Source of the DNA: Chrysopilus asiliformis
Lineage: Eukaryota > Arthropoda > Insecta > Diptera > Rhagionidae
Direction: 5' to 3'
Assembly (NCBI GenBank): GCA_964034945.1
Contig: OZ035962.1
Span: 82,667,942-82,731,941 of the forward strand
DNA length: 64,000 bases
Made by a program: the position numbers and the translations under genes. Under the pieces are notes generated by a model. That model ran no database searches and had not been told where the DNA came from. It worked only from the letters and a program-made list of their open reading frames with translations. Positions 29,479 through 41,323 of the stretch are shown here, piece by piece (position 1 is the first letter of the stretch; each line of letters begins with the position of its first letter).

Positions 29479-30734
29479 ATGTATATCGTAGATATTAATT
29501 TTAATTGCTCTAATTATTCATAGTACCAGGAAGACCGAGCCATCTCAAAATCCTCCTTCTGCCTCTGTCTCTGAGTAATTGAATCCGATTGTAATTGCAA
29601 CATGATTCGTATAATGAGGTTCAGGGAACTAGTTTTTTTGTAATTACTATTTAGCGCTGCCGATAGATATCTAAAAAGTGATATTTTCAGAATGCATATC
29701 GAAATGCAGTATTGCGAATTTTCATTAAGATACCGTCACGTAATTCGAAGACACGATACCCCGAGGGGAGTGGAAAGTTAGGTTTGTAGTGGAAAAATCG
29801 AAAGCCCTTAACCCCTTTAGTAATACTGTAAAGTTTCATTAAGATCGGACCACCCAATGCGAAGATACCAGGCGAGTGGTATCGAGGGGAATTTCCTCAG
29901 AGGTGAGACCTATCTAGATCGGTTTTTTGTCCCCGAAAATCCCTAACCACCAAGTTTCGTGAAAATCGTTAGGCGGGTTTTCGAGATCGTTATGCAAACA
30001 TTCCTCGTATTATATTATAGGATAAGATTATCAGTTTTAAACGGTTTTACTGTCAAGAAGGGTGATATTTAATGGTTTCACTGTATGCTGGTATGTAAAA
30101 TATTCCGCTTTAATGTATATTAAAAATAATTAAAACAATTTCCTAGCATATAAGACGAAAAATCTTTGTTCTTTGTTATGACAAAATAAGACATTTTTTT
30201 TTTAAAATATGTAAGAAATTTGTTAACGGTGACCAGAGTTGCAGGTAGTAGCAGATGAAATATGGATATTTTGAAAGGTATTGACCTTGGCTATCATTTC
30301 CAAATTACACCTGACCGGATCAAGCCGGATCAGATTTTGCAGAGCCATATATATATAAAATTTCGCGAAAAAAATAGTATTTTTAGAATGCCCAGAATTC
30401 CGGGATAACGATTTTAAGAAAAAAAATGTAGTACTACAAATTTTTAATTTTTATTATAATTGCCTAAATATGTTGATGATAAAATTGATTTTTCTATACT
30501 AAGTGACTTAATAAAGTTCAAAAAATTTGTTGAAAATTCGAAAATTGAAAAAACCAGAAATTTTACCAACTTTGACCCCATGGCATTCGGCAATTACTTG
30601 TCCCAGGAGAGTGTCCTTTTGGATTTCTAGGTTCCTAAGAATTCTCAACGCAATGACATAACCGAAATCCTTCAAAGGCAAGACTCAAAATTTGTATTTT
30701 TGGCCGCCGAATAGCACTTTGGCCCCAACGTGCG
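29254..30734 (-). mobile_element. DNA transposon X, left copy (truncated, 1.48 kb)
   Basis: Reverse-complement copy of the sequence at 33,661-34,983 continued at 61,671, matching along almost its whole length with substitutions and small indels. Its right end (30,690-30,734) carries the terminal motif GGCCGCCGAATAGCACTTTG followed by GCCCCAACGTGCG, shared with both ends of the other X copy. The left end stops inside the transposase-like coding remnant, so this copy lacks its 3' TIR. The interior includes a segment (TTCCTCGTATTATATTATAGG near 30,000) of a kind common in non-autonomous insect transposons. Confidence 0.8.
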
Positions 30735-30850
30735 TCGATGCTGCAAATCGCCAATCGGTTCCGTAATTTGTCCTTAATAAAATTTACAACAGAAAATGTC
30801 CTCTCCACGGTAGCATTGAAAAATGGAAGAGAAAGGAGGGCTAGAGCTAT
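30735..30850 (-). pseudogene. hAT transposase remnant (C-terminal dimerisation domain)
   Basis: On the minus strand from 30,850 the frame reads LLSLPFFNATVERTFSVVN, then IKDKLRNRLAICSIDA. This is the hallmark of the hAT C-terminal dimerisation domain (LSxPxSNAxVERxFS followed by xKxKxRNRL). A stop lies just upstream in frame, and the left X copy begins immediately after the IDA residues. It is therefore a short dead fragment, possibly the target into which X inserted. No hAT terminal repeats or 8-bp duplication were identified. Confidence 0.75.
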
Positions 30851-33660
30851 TGTGGTGATAGTTTACTTCGTCCAATGAATTTTTGTACTAAATTGAGGAA
30901 ATTTAGATCAGACGTTGTCATTAGACTGAATGTTCCAAGTATTGCGGGCTAGTAGACCGACTTTTTACAGGGACAAAGGTATTCGGGTTGATGGTGAATA
31001 AGAGTATTGAGTTCCATTAAGTCTATATACGATTTGTCCATTTTCAAAAATCCCCTGATATACCTTCAAAATATAATTTCTTCCTCCATAAAATAGCCCA
31101 GATAACAAAATCCCCAAAATTTTCCCCAAAGGCAAAAAAAAATCCCTTGTTTTTGGGGAAAATCCTCCAATATGGCAACGCTGGCCGACCCACGAATTGT
31201 GAACACTGCCCTTGTATGTGAATTTAAAACAAATGTTATCAAAGTTTTCAAACCACATCATTTGGGGTATTCCACTATTTTTTCTTCGTAATTCCAACTT
31301 TTCAATACTTCTCCCACTTATATCCCAATAATTGCCAAAAATAAGTTAAATATTCGACTAGCATGACAACATATTCCGTTTTGATTGATTGCTTTAAATG
31401 GCAGGATAAGCCAATAAAAATGTTTTTCGTCGATAGACAAACTTTTCGATTTTCAGCGCAAACAAGAGAAAAAAACCACCTTCCGACCTTCATTCACGCA
31501 ATGTTTTTTTTTCTTTTCAGATTTTTACACAAGACACAGTTATTACCATATTGACAAAATATTCCTTCTTAACCGGTAATTTCCCCATATTTACATTCAA
31601 ATGCAAACATTTTGTATCTTAATAAGGTGATTTCGTCCCCTTTAATCTACACAAGTCAAAATTTTCCACAGTATCTGAATATCTATGCGAGGCCATAGCT
31701 AAATATTTGTCACTATTAGATTTACTCAGTTCGGTTCATTTGTTACATAACAGAATTGGTAGATTCGTCGTTAGTGAACCGTCTTACTGTCTATCCTTAC
31801 TCAATTTAACGGTTGTAATCATAATCCGATTCAAGATCTAAGAAGCAAAACTAAGGCAGCCCATGTAAAGAGTTGGAAACGAACTTTTTGCATGGGGATT
31901 GTTGCCTACATTCAGAACCACCTCCTTGATTGAACCACCTCTTCGAATGCCTATTTGGTCTGTTCCTTCGAAAAGACCAAATTTCTCTGTAATGTTGGTG
32001 AAGGGTTTGTCCAAAACCTTCGATAGTATTAGTTATTCAAGCGATGAAAAACCCTCACACATACACATTCTCAACAAGTGAACGTCCGAATCTATACTAA
32101 CTCCAATACTAATTTGAGCTGAGAAAGATGATTTTTATTCAATTTTTCAACAAAATACGAAGGTTTTATTTAAAATATTTGTAAAAAAATGCAGCAGCTT
32201 TATTGACCTAAAGCGAGCCATCGCCAACCAAGTTGTCAATATGTCATGTCGGAAACGATGTTGAACGTCTGTGGGCTAGTTCCTATTGCAAATTCAGGTT
32301 GCATGTTTGGTTGCAGAAAAATCAAAAAGTTTTGATTTTTTGTGCGCCAAACATAATGTTAGCAACCAGGTAGCATCCCCTGACCCCCAATCCAGCAATA
32401 TCAGTAGGCTACAAGCATTTGTGAAGTTATCTGCTGGTATTTCTGACGTTATTATTTCAAAAATATGGCAAACATTCTATACAATGGAGCGTGCAGGGAC
32501 TTTCTGAAGTTTATCGCTGCTTACCGGAGTTATGGAAAGATAATTTAGCTCAACCGAAAACACGGACCTTCCGTTAACCTTATCGACTTCTAATGTCAGA
32601 ACCAGATTCAGCGACGTTAAAAACCCCAATATGAAATTTTTTCTAGAAAATATGAGTAAAAGGATAATCACGTTACCTTTACAGGACCTTCGCTTATTCT
32701 CACAAGGACGGGGTAGTGAAACTGTTGTATCGTGATAGGACTTACGTGTGTGTGCAAAATTTCAAGTCAATCGGATTGATGGAAGTTGGTCAAAATTAAA
32801 TTTCAAGATTTGACCCTCACAGACAGATACACAGATACGAAGGCAAGCTAAATGAAAGTTTTTAATAAATGACGATTTTTCACTAGATTTTTGTTTTTCC
32901 AAAGTTTTTAAATATTTGCACTGTATTTTACAATACTAAAAAACCAGTTTTTTAATATTTAGGAGTAAATTTACACCATTTTCCAGACCGGTTCACTAAA
33001 CGTTACGAGAAATTACATAAAATTGAATTCCGTAGTTTCAGCTGAGCAAGTGTGTGTGTCATGGCTCCTAACACTAAAAAAAATAGCTTCCGAGGGTTTT
33101 AGTTTGCCTGTCGTATACAAGGCCAATGGCTATACAAACAAATGTAAACCCTTTAAATGAGCCTTAAGGGATTCATTTTTGTTGGCGATGTCTTCGCTCA
33201 CTTCTGTTGACATAATTCTTCTAATTCGTTCAGTTGGGTAACTTAAGAAGATGTTTTAAAGCACATCAAATTTCAAACATACACTGAAAAAATATATTGC
33301 CTAAAATGCAGTAAGTATACAAATCAATTTTTTAAAGCGAACATCGGCTTTCAGAAGCAGGGGAATTAAGGCTGATGTACATTTTTAACCAAACAGTATG
33401 TCAACGCTAAGGTCACGGATGACATAAATAAAATTCGACTAATGGTTTTGAAAATGGCAAAGGAGTAAAAATCAGATGGCAGGACCATTTTTTGGTGTCA
33501 AAACCACTGTGTCTGCTGGTATGTTCGCATATAAGTCGAGAACTACGGAACCGATTTCTACAAAACTTTAGAATGTGCTTCTTAGTAGCAAGGAGACTGT
33601 TTTCGGCTATGTGGTACACAAATTTTTCATTTAAACTTACCCTCTAAACTAATTTTCCGG
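30851..33660. other. Spacer between the two inverted X copies; degenerate, no gene recognised
   Basis: AT-rich sequence with only short open frames (for example 30,965-31,297 minus, 31,899-32,081 plus, 32,286-32,507 plus, 33,413-33,619 minus), none with recognisable motifs. The stretches near 32,750-32,850 (AATTTCAAGTCAATCGGAT, then ACAGACAGATACACAGATAC) and near 33,530 (AGAACTACGGAACCGATTTC) resemble non-coding ends of old insect transposons. I cannot name a family. Confidence 0.5.
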
Positions 33661-34858
33661 CGCACGTTGGGGCCAAAGTGCTATTCGGCGGCCAAAAATA
33701 CAAATTTTGAGTTCTGCCTTTGAAGGATTTTGGTTATGTCATTGCGTTGAGAATTCTTAGGAATCTAGAAATCCAAAAGGACACTCTCCTGGGACAAGTA
33801 ATTTCCGAACGCTATGGGGTCAAAGTTGGTAAAAATTCTGGTTTTTTCAATTTTCGAATTTTCAACAAATTTTTTGAACTTTATTAAGTCACTTAGTACA
33901 GAAAAATCGATTTTATCATCAACCTGAGGACATATTTAGGCAATTATAATAAAAATTAAAAATTTTTAGTACTACATTTTTTTTCTTAAAGTTGTTATTC
34001 CAGAATTCTGGGCATTCTAAAAATACTATTTTTTTCGCGAAATTTTGTATATATATGGCTCTGCAAAAAATGTACCGGCTTGTACCGATCAGGCGTCAGT
34101 TGCACATGATAGCCAAGGTCAATACCTTTCAAAATATCCATATTTCATCTGCTACTACCTGCAACTCTGGTCACCGTAAACAAAAGTCTGATTTCTTACA
34201 TATTTTTTAAAAAAAAATGTCTTATTTTGTCATAACAAAGAACAAAAATTTTTCGTCTTATATGCTAGGAAATTGTTTTAATTATTTTTAATATACATTA
34301 AAGCGGAATATTTTACATACCAGCATACAGTGAAACCATTAAATATCACCGTTCTTGACAGTAAAACCGTTTAAAACTGGTAATCTTATCCTATAATATA
34401 ATACGAGAAATGACTGCACAACGATCTCGAAAACCCGCCAAACGATTTTCACGAAACTTGGTGGTAAGGGATTTTCGGGGACAAGGAATCGATCTAGATA
34501 GGTCTCACCTCTGAAAAAATTCCCCTCGATACCCGTCGCTTGGTGTCTTCGAATTACGTGAAGGTATCTTAATGAAAATTCGCAATATTGCTAGGGAGTA
34601 AGGTTTTGCGATATGTATTCTAAAAATATCACTTTTTAGATATCTATCGGCAGAGATAAATAGTAATTACAAAACAATCAAGTTCCCTGAACCTCGTTAT
34701 ACGAATCATGTTGCAATTATAATCGGATTCAACTACTCAGAGACAGAGGCAGAAGGAGGATTTTTAGATCGCCGAGCATGGCTCGGTCTTCCTGGTACTA
34801 TGAATAATTAGAGCAATAAAAATCAATATCTTAGATATACATATGTACATATGTATAT

Positions 34859-34983
34859 ATGTTACAACAGAATATTAAGAAATTTACATTAATTCGACGA
34901 TTGAAAGTTATATTATCGGTGCTAAATCCAGATAAATTCAAATCACATGCCAAGTCCACAGCTGATTTGTATAATAGACATTA
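34859..34983 (+). pseudogene. Transposase-like fragment of X, 5' part
   Basis: Frame from the ATG at 34,859 through QQNIKKFTLIRRLKVILSVL to DLYNRH, interrupted by element A at 34,983. Relative to the left X copy, 18 bp (SSKEAV) are deleted in frame. It continues in the same frame at 61,671 on the far side of the nest. Confidence 0.6.
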
Positions 34984-35291
34984 TATGGAAATTAATATGT
35001 TTCCATATAAAAGAATATTTGAATTTTATTTTATTTAAATTATTATTTTAAACGTTTTTTTATTATTTAAATATTAAATTAAATCTATTTATATTAACGT
35101 TTGAAACATTTGATTATTTTATTTTTGATTTAAAAGTTTCAATGTTGATAGCTTCAATGACAAATAAAAACTGACTATATTTTGATAAAAACTTTGATTG
35201 ATAAATTTTCTGTTTGCTATTTTTTAAAGATATTTTTTGTTAAAGTATTTTATGAATATAAAGAAGTAGTTAGATAAACTAACTCGCCACA
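34984..35291 (-). repeat. Element A 3' LTR
   Basis: In element orientation it runs from TGTGGCGAGTTAG to TTTCCATA. The purine tract complementary to 35,292-35,305 (TGAGGGGGGAGTAC) is directly adjacent, as expected for a PPT. It differs from the 5' LTR by two substitutions and one 2-bp TA indel, about 1%. Confidence 0.9.
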
Positions 35292-35331
35292 GTACTCCCC
35301 CCTCAGCAATAGCGTTAAAAAAAATAAATAA

Positions 35332-38300
35332 TTAAGCGAATGTAACTACTTTTTTTTTCTTATGATTATTGTTTGATACTATTGCTATTACTGAGTTGGT
35401 CGTTGATTCATTTTTATTATTTGATATAGTTGGAAAAATATCATCATGATTACTTTCAATATAAGCTGGTTTCAATCTGTCAATCGAAATTCGTTTCTTT
35501 TTACCATCAATTGACAGCAGAAACGTTTTATCATCCCGTGAAATAACATGATATGGACCTTTATAAGGTTGTTGTAAAGATTTTTTAATCGAATCTACAC
35601 GAACAAAAACTTTAGAACAAATTTTGAGATCTCTATAAATAAAAACTTTTTTATTTGAGTGATTTGACGTAGGAACAGGACGAACTTTACTAAAATGTTC
35701 TTTAATTAGCCTAATGAATTCATGTTCGTCGGTTTTTGTTACTGTTTCTTCAAACATTTCACCCGGAAGTCTCAAAGTAGTTCCATAAACCAGTTCAGAA
35801 ACTGTTGATCCTAAATCTTCTTTAATTGATGTTCGAGTACCTAGTAAAACTGTTGGTAAACTTGCTAACCAATTATTTTTATGGCATTTAATGGCAGTTT
35901 TTAAGGTACTTGGCATCGTACCACTAAACCATTTGATGAAGGATGATAAGGTGATGTATGCCAACGTTCAATACCAAATAATTTTAAAAATTCACGACAA
36001 AGGTTTGCCTCAAACTGACTACCTTGATCAGTTGAAATTCTAATAGGTACACCAAATCGAGAAATCCAACCAGAATAGAAAGCAAAAGTGATTGATTCTG
36101 AAGTAATATCTTTAAGAGGTATAACTTCAGCCCAACGAGTAAATCTATCAATACATGTTAAACAATAAGAATAACCATTTATTTGAGGTAACGGACCAAT
36201 AATATCTAAATGAACATGTGAAAAACGGTCTTTAGGTAATTCAAATGAACCAACAGGACTAGTTACGTGTCTAGAAACTTTGGATTTTTGACATTCAATA
36301 CAACAACGAGTCCATTTAGCACAATCGATTTTAAGCGACGGCCAAATAAATCGCGATGAAATCATTTTGACTGTTGCTTTGATGCCTGGATGAGCAAGAT
36401 TATGTATCTGTAAAAATATATTTTTTCTAAATAATTTGGGGACGAACGGCCTCTGTATTCCAGTTGACACATCACAAAATAATGTTAACTTTGAACCAGT
36501 TATTGGACATGGTTTAATGTCTAGACTTTCAGATTTAGTAAGTATTTCAAAATCCGAATCCTGTTTTTGTTCTTTTGAGATTTTTTCGAAATCAATAGTT
36601 TTGGGAAAAGATATTTCGTCAATCCGTGACAAAGTGTCAGCAACGACATTATTTTTGCCCGAGATATGTCTGATGTCTGTAGAAAACTGACTAATAAAAT
36701 CTAGATGTCGCAATTGTCTGGCAGAAGCTTTTTCTGGTTTTTGGTTAAACGCATAAATCAAAGGCTTGTGATCTGTGAATATGCTAAAGTTACGACCTTC
36801 TAATAAAAACCTAAAATAATAGATTGCCAAAAGTTCTCGATCATATAAATAGATTGCCAAAAGTTCTCGATCATATGTACTATAATTTCTTTCTGCGGTT
36901 TTTAATTTTACAGAAAAAAATCCTAATGGCTGCCATGTGTTATCAACCTTTTGTTGAACTACCGCACCTATGGCAGAATCAGATGCATCTACTAACAAAC
37001 ATAATTCAGCAGAAATAACAGGATGTGTTAACATTACTGAATTAGCCAATGATTTTTTGCAATTTTCAAATGCTTCTAAACTGTCTTTATCCCAAATTAT
37101 CTTCGTTTTATCGTTTTTTCGACTATTCTTTTGAAATTCGTTAAGTCTAGCTTGAATTTGTGCTGCATTTGGAATAAATCTACGGTAAAAATTTAACATG
37201 CCTAGAAATATCGACGTAAATCACATACTTTTTCAGGTTTTTTGAAATCCAAAATAGTTTCAACTTTACTTGGTAAAGGAACTATGCCTCTATTAGTTAC
37301 TAAATGACCAAGAAATTGTATTTCAGATTGACCAAAAACACATTTACTGACATTTATAATTAAGCCATACTTAACAAATCTTTGAAATACTTGTCTCAGA
37401 TGATTTAAATGTTGAGTTATATCATTTGATGCAATTAAGACATCATCAATATATACATAGCAAAAATCTAAACCTTTTAATATATCATGCATAAATCTTT
37501 GGAAAGATTGTGCAGCGTTTCGCAAACCGAAACCCATTCGAGGAAACTCAAATAAACCAAAAGGTGTTATAATAGCCGTTTTTGGTATATCTGACTCATG
37601 TATAGGGATTTGATGATATGCCCTAACTAAATCTAACGTTGTAAATATATTGCATCCATATAATTGTTGTGAAAAATCCTGAATATGAGGAATCGGATAT
37701 CTATCTGGTTCTGTTATCGCATTAAGCCGGCGATAGTCTCCACAAGGTCTCCAATCTCCATTTTTCTTTTTTACCATATGAAGTGGACTAGCCCAATTAC
37801 TTTTTGATGGTCGACAAATTCCAGCTTGCATCATAAAATCAAATTCTCGTTTTGCACATTCTAATTTTTCAGAGTCAAGACGACGAGGTTTAGAAAAAAC
37901 TGGTGGACCAGTAACCTTTATAAAATGTTCCACATCATGAACAGCAGTTTTGAAATTAATCGAATCCTGTGTTAATATTTTGAATTCTTGCAATAATTTT
38001 GCAAAATTTTCGTCCAAATTATTGATAAAAATTGGAGATAAGTTACATGGACCTGAAGATGTGATTTTCCCTTTTGAAAATAGACATGTTTTATTATCTG
38101 TCAACCGTTTATTTTTTAAATCCACACATAAAGCAAAGTGGTTCAGAAAATCTGCACCTAAAATAGGACGTAAGATATCAGCAATATAAAAAGGAAATGA
38201 AAATTTTCTTCTAAGTCCTAAATCTAATGATAAAAATTTTCGACCAAATGTATTAATTTTTGTACCGTTAGCTGCAAATAATTTTAAGGACGATGATGAT

Positions 38301-38450
38301 AAACAAGTTTTATTTTTGAAATATGATAAAGGATAAACTGACACATCTGCACCAGTATCAACAAGATATGAAGCATCAGTACTTTTATCATAAAGAAAAA
38401 GACGACTAGAGTTAACGCCAAATTCGTCGGTCGCCTCGATAGAATGGCGA
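35332..38450 (-). pseudogene. Element A pol (protease-RT-RNase H-integrase), frameshifted
   Basis: The frame opens next to the gag stop in the -1 frame, suggesting -1 frameshifting; no canonical slippery heptamer is obvious. It holds an aspartic protease ([11 protein letters not shown] near 38,350), RT ([25 protein letters not shown]), RNase H (LLVDASDSAIGAV, TDHKPLIYA, VVADTLSRI) and integrase (HPG...CCIEC zinc finger, VHLDIIGPLP, STDQGSQFE). Three lesions are visible. A frameshift near 37,212 falls just after the RT palm in the [14 protein letters not shown] block. A second frameshift near 35,915 lies after PYHPSSNG. The third catalytic residue of the DDE triad is Val instead of Glu (NGLVVR). 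A 30-bp tandem duplication at about 36,827-36,887 repeats LYDRELLAIY in the RNase H. The C-terminus is basic (HKKKKV). Confidence 0.92.
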
Positions 38451-38451
38451 C

Positions 38452-39124
38452 TTAGTTTTCCGAATCATTTTTGTAATTGCACGACTTAACACATTTTAAC
38501 GCGTTATCTTTAAAATTGTGATGGTAAAAGCAAAGTCCATCTTTAGATTTTGATCTTGACCTGTTGCGAAATTTACTTTCGTTGATTGGAGTACGAGAAC
38601 GCGAACGACTTAATTTTGATACTTGCTCAGTCAATAATTTAATCTGATCTTCTAGCAATTTGTAATTTTTATCTACATTTGAAGAAACAGAACAAATTTC
38701 CGAAGAATTACTAACTTCTACTATTTTGTCAGCCATAATGCCTAAATTATCTAAATTTTCGTTACTAACTGACAAAATAGCTTGAGCTTGAGCAGGAATA
38801 TGTTGAAGCCATAAAGACTTTAATACTTCCGTTCCTACGCTCGAACCAGCAAGTTCTCGCATTTCTCTTAAGAGATGAGAAGGTTTTTTATCATTTAGTG
38901 AAATACCGGACAATAATTTTTTAAATTTTGACTCATCTGATTCCGCAAATCGCTCTAAAATTTTTGTTTTTAAAGTTAAATATTTGTTATTTTCGGGAGG
39001 ATTTCGGATAATATCACTAACTTGAGATAAAATATTTGATTCAACTCTTCCAACTATATAATTAAATTTGGTTTCATCTCTGGTTATGTTGCCAATAGAA
39101 AATTGCGATTCTACTTGGCAAAAC
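38452..39124 (-). pseudogene. Element A gag, 3' part (CHCC motif)
   Basis: Open on the minus strand from the element B junction (39,124) to the TAA at 38,452. The N-terminal part of this piece is capsid-like (VESQF...RDETKFNYIVGRVES, then LKTKILERF and LLREMRELAG), typical of small gypsy Gags. The C-terminus is basic and serine/arginine-rich (LSRSRSRTP, RNRSRSKSKDG). It ends in C-x2-H-x9-C-x3-C, the CHCC motif that characterises CsRn1-like Gags in place of a CCHC knuckle. The rest of gag is at 60,836-60,939. Together with one copy of the TSD removed, the two parts total 777 bp, a whole number of codons. Confidence 0.88.
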
Positions 39125-39946
39125 TGTCATAACTGGCCGTCCAACCCAAATCTAGGGCATGTGGTTCCAATTAAATGAAGGGAGAGTCTTTTCCCAGAAT
39201 TTAAAGTGGACCACCACTAAACATTCTTGCGCGTAAATCGCTTAACGCGAGCATGACGTATATCGCTTAACGCGGACATTACGTAAAACGCAAAACCTCT
39301 AAAATTGTCGTTTCCCATTTATCATGTGAAGTACGGTGTTTACTTACTCACATGTGGAAACGATAAATAGGGAAACGATGAACACGACAATTTCTTGAAT
39401 TCAAGTCAAGGTGTCGTGTTGCATAACGATGACCAAGCCACTCAATTGCTTCTGTGCAATGTATGGCCAAATGTGCATCGTGTTATTTTCAAGTTGGCCC
39501 AATGTAAACAAACCATTGGTTGAGCCACATGTGCGCTTCGATGTGCTATATGAATCGAGACATATAGCACAAAGCGAGCCATGTGTGCTTAGTACATAAA
39601 ACGAAAATAGGTCAACCAATGGGAAATGGATGGAAGCGTATGCGCGAGCGGATTGGCCAACGGACTGCTGACTACCGGACGAACATAGCTGAATACTCGA
39701 GGAAGGGCTATGTTCGAAAGGTAATAAAAGAAAAAGGTCAGTAAGTTCGAGAGTCAGTCAGTGAAGTTTTGAGCGAAGAGAAATTAAGTTAAAAAAATAG
39801 AAAGTTCAGTCAAGAACATAAGTTGAATAAAAGAAATGTAAAGAATTTCGTGAAGTAACATAAGTTAAATAAAAGTAATGTAAGGAAAAGAAATACAATA
39901 AAAAATATTAATAACCAAAGGACACTCGTTTACTTTCGGCATAACA
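39125..39946 (+). repeat. Element B 5' LTR (822 bp)
   Basis: Runs TGTCATAACTGG to TCGGCATAACA. A GCTTAACGCG motif is directly repeated (near 39,239 and 39,271). A TATA-like AATAAAAG (39,723) precedes TCAGT initiator-like motifs (39,738 and 39,754), a plausible start of R. AATAAA signals follow near 39,826. The two 60-70-codon open frames inside (39,401-39,619 minus; 39,411-39,599 plus) recur in the other LTR simply because the LTR is duplicated; they show no protein character. Confidence 0.93.
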
Positions 39947-39950
39947 AAAA

Positions 39951-39968
39951 TGGTGGCAGCGGTGGGAT
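39951..39968 (+). other. Element B primer binding site (tRNA-Leu)
   Basis: TGGTGGCAGCGGTGGGAT, four bases after the LTR end. It is complementary to the 3' end of a leucine tRNA of the AAG/UAG type including its CCA. This identity is from remembered tRNA sequence, not from a search. Confidence 0.75.
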
Positions 39969-40672
39969 CCCACTAAAGATCGTTCGGGATCCTCTACCAA
40001 CTAAAAAAAAAAAAAAAATAATAATATAGAAATATAAAAACAAAGAAATAACGAAAAAATAAAATAACGGGTTAAATATGAGTACACGAATAAATAAAGA
40101 TACATAACGACATAAACAAGAACTAAATGAATTCCATAACTAAATGAGTGAAATAAAAAACTAAATAATTTCATCTAAAACAAATAACTGAATAATAAAT
40201 GAAACAAATAACAAACTCTTCCAACATATAAAAGAGAAATTAGAATAAATAAATAAATAAATCACGTGTAAGGTTCAAATAAAGTGGATAAACAACTAAA
40301 TAAAAAAAAAAAAAAAAACCTTTTTTTTTTTTTTTTTTCTTTTCGACTATATAAAAACAAAATAAATAAAAAAAAAACGTGATATAACAATAATGAATTT
40401 TCCTTGTGAAATAGACCAATCTCGATAATGCTAGTCAACCTAAAAAACTAGTAACTAAATAAGAAATTAAATAATCTCAAAAAAAAAAAAAAAATCATAA
40501 ATCCAGTGCTATAAATTCAGAAAAGTGTAACTAATAAAATCTAGCACTATAAATTTAGTGCACCATAACAAAACATAAACGAAGAATAGTGCTGTGCAAC
40601 AACTGCCGAGGCAGTATAAAATAGAACGACGAAAAACTGTTGAGGCAGTATAAAAAAAGAACGTCGACAGGA

Positions 40673-40912
40673 ATGAGCAGCGACACAAGCAGCAACATCA
40701 TCACCGTGGACGAAGACGTCACCCAGGATTTTCTAATATCTATGGCCATCAAAGCAGAATTAGAATCATACAAAAGGGCAGGAGCACTCAGCTTTAGTTA
40801 CTGGCTGGGGAAGACAACAACAGCAGCAACAACAGCAGATTCAGCAGCATCTAACACCGACAGCAAGGACAACAACACAAAAAACCAAAAAATGTCAAGA
40901 AAAATTATGTAA
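40673..40912 (+). CDS. Short leader ORF, probable first coding exon of env mRNA
   Basis: A 79-codon frame starting at ATG 40,673, rich in Ser, Thr, Asp and Asn in its C-terminal half; I do not recognise a domain. It ends in a TAA that overlaps the splice donor GTAAGT at 40,909-40,914: the last coding base before the donor is followed directly by the stop created by the donor sequence itself. If this donor is joined to the acceptor at 57,686/57,687 inside env, the phase is maintained and the stop is removed, so the leader frame would run into Env. This is inference from phase; it could instead be an unused upstream ORF. Confidence 0.45.
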   Translation: MSSDTSSNIITVDEDVTQDFLISMAIKAELESYKRAGALSFSYWLGKTTTAATTADSAASNTDSKDNNTKNQKMSRKIM

Positions 40913-40914
40913 GT
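40909..40914 (+). promoter_or_regulatory. Predicted 5' splice donor for env subgenomic mRNA
   Basis: GTAAGT, a full-consensus donor in the leader upstream of gag. Errantivirus Env is known to be made from a spliced subgenomic RNA whose donor lies upstream of or within gag. The donor lies after the second base of a codon of the leader ORF. Confidence 0.6.
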
Positions 40915-41323
40915 CTAGAATAAGCCCATACAAATAAACAACTTGTAGAAATGTAAAAAAAAAAAAGAGAAACTACTATATGCAAATTTCCTATAAGAAA
41001 AAATTTTTTTTTATCTCAAAAAAAAAAAAAAGAAAACTATACAAACAAGTAACAGAATAAAAAAAAAAAAAAAAAGTTTTTCCCTTACATGTATAAACGT
41101 TTCCAAGTTGAATATTATATAAAATATATAAGTGCGGGAAGTTCTTAAATAAACAAAAAAAATTTTTTTCTAATACGAATACTGATAAACCAGCAGAGCG
41201 TTCAAAAAAAAAAAAAAAAAAAAAAAAAAACAAAAACCAAACCATATATATAAAAAAAAAAAGGGGATTCTTTGAGAAGGCTAACATTAATTTGACAAAA
41301 TTTTACTAAGATCAGGAAGAATC

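Larger units (their letters stand above)
39969..41323 (+). other. Element B 5' leader
   Basis: About 1.35 kb of AT-rich leader with many A homopolymers (for example near 40,305, 40,480, 41,200). A duplicated GAGGCAGTATAAAA lies near 40,608 and 40,643. It contains one short open frame and a consensus splice donor, listed separately. Confidence 0.7.

Noticed and set aside
30965..32671. Possible host gene fragments between the X copies
   Set aside because: Short frames without motifs, start context or splice structure that I could defend; not reported as genes.
39401..39619. 60-70-codon frames in the element B LTRs (also at 60,286-60,504 and on the opposite strand)
   Set aside because: They are present twice only because the LTR is duplicated. 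They overlap on opposite strands and have no protein-like features.
40991..41287. 98-codon Phe-rich minus-strand frame
   Set aside because: A homopolymers of the element B leader read on the other strand.
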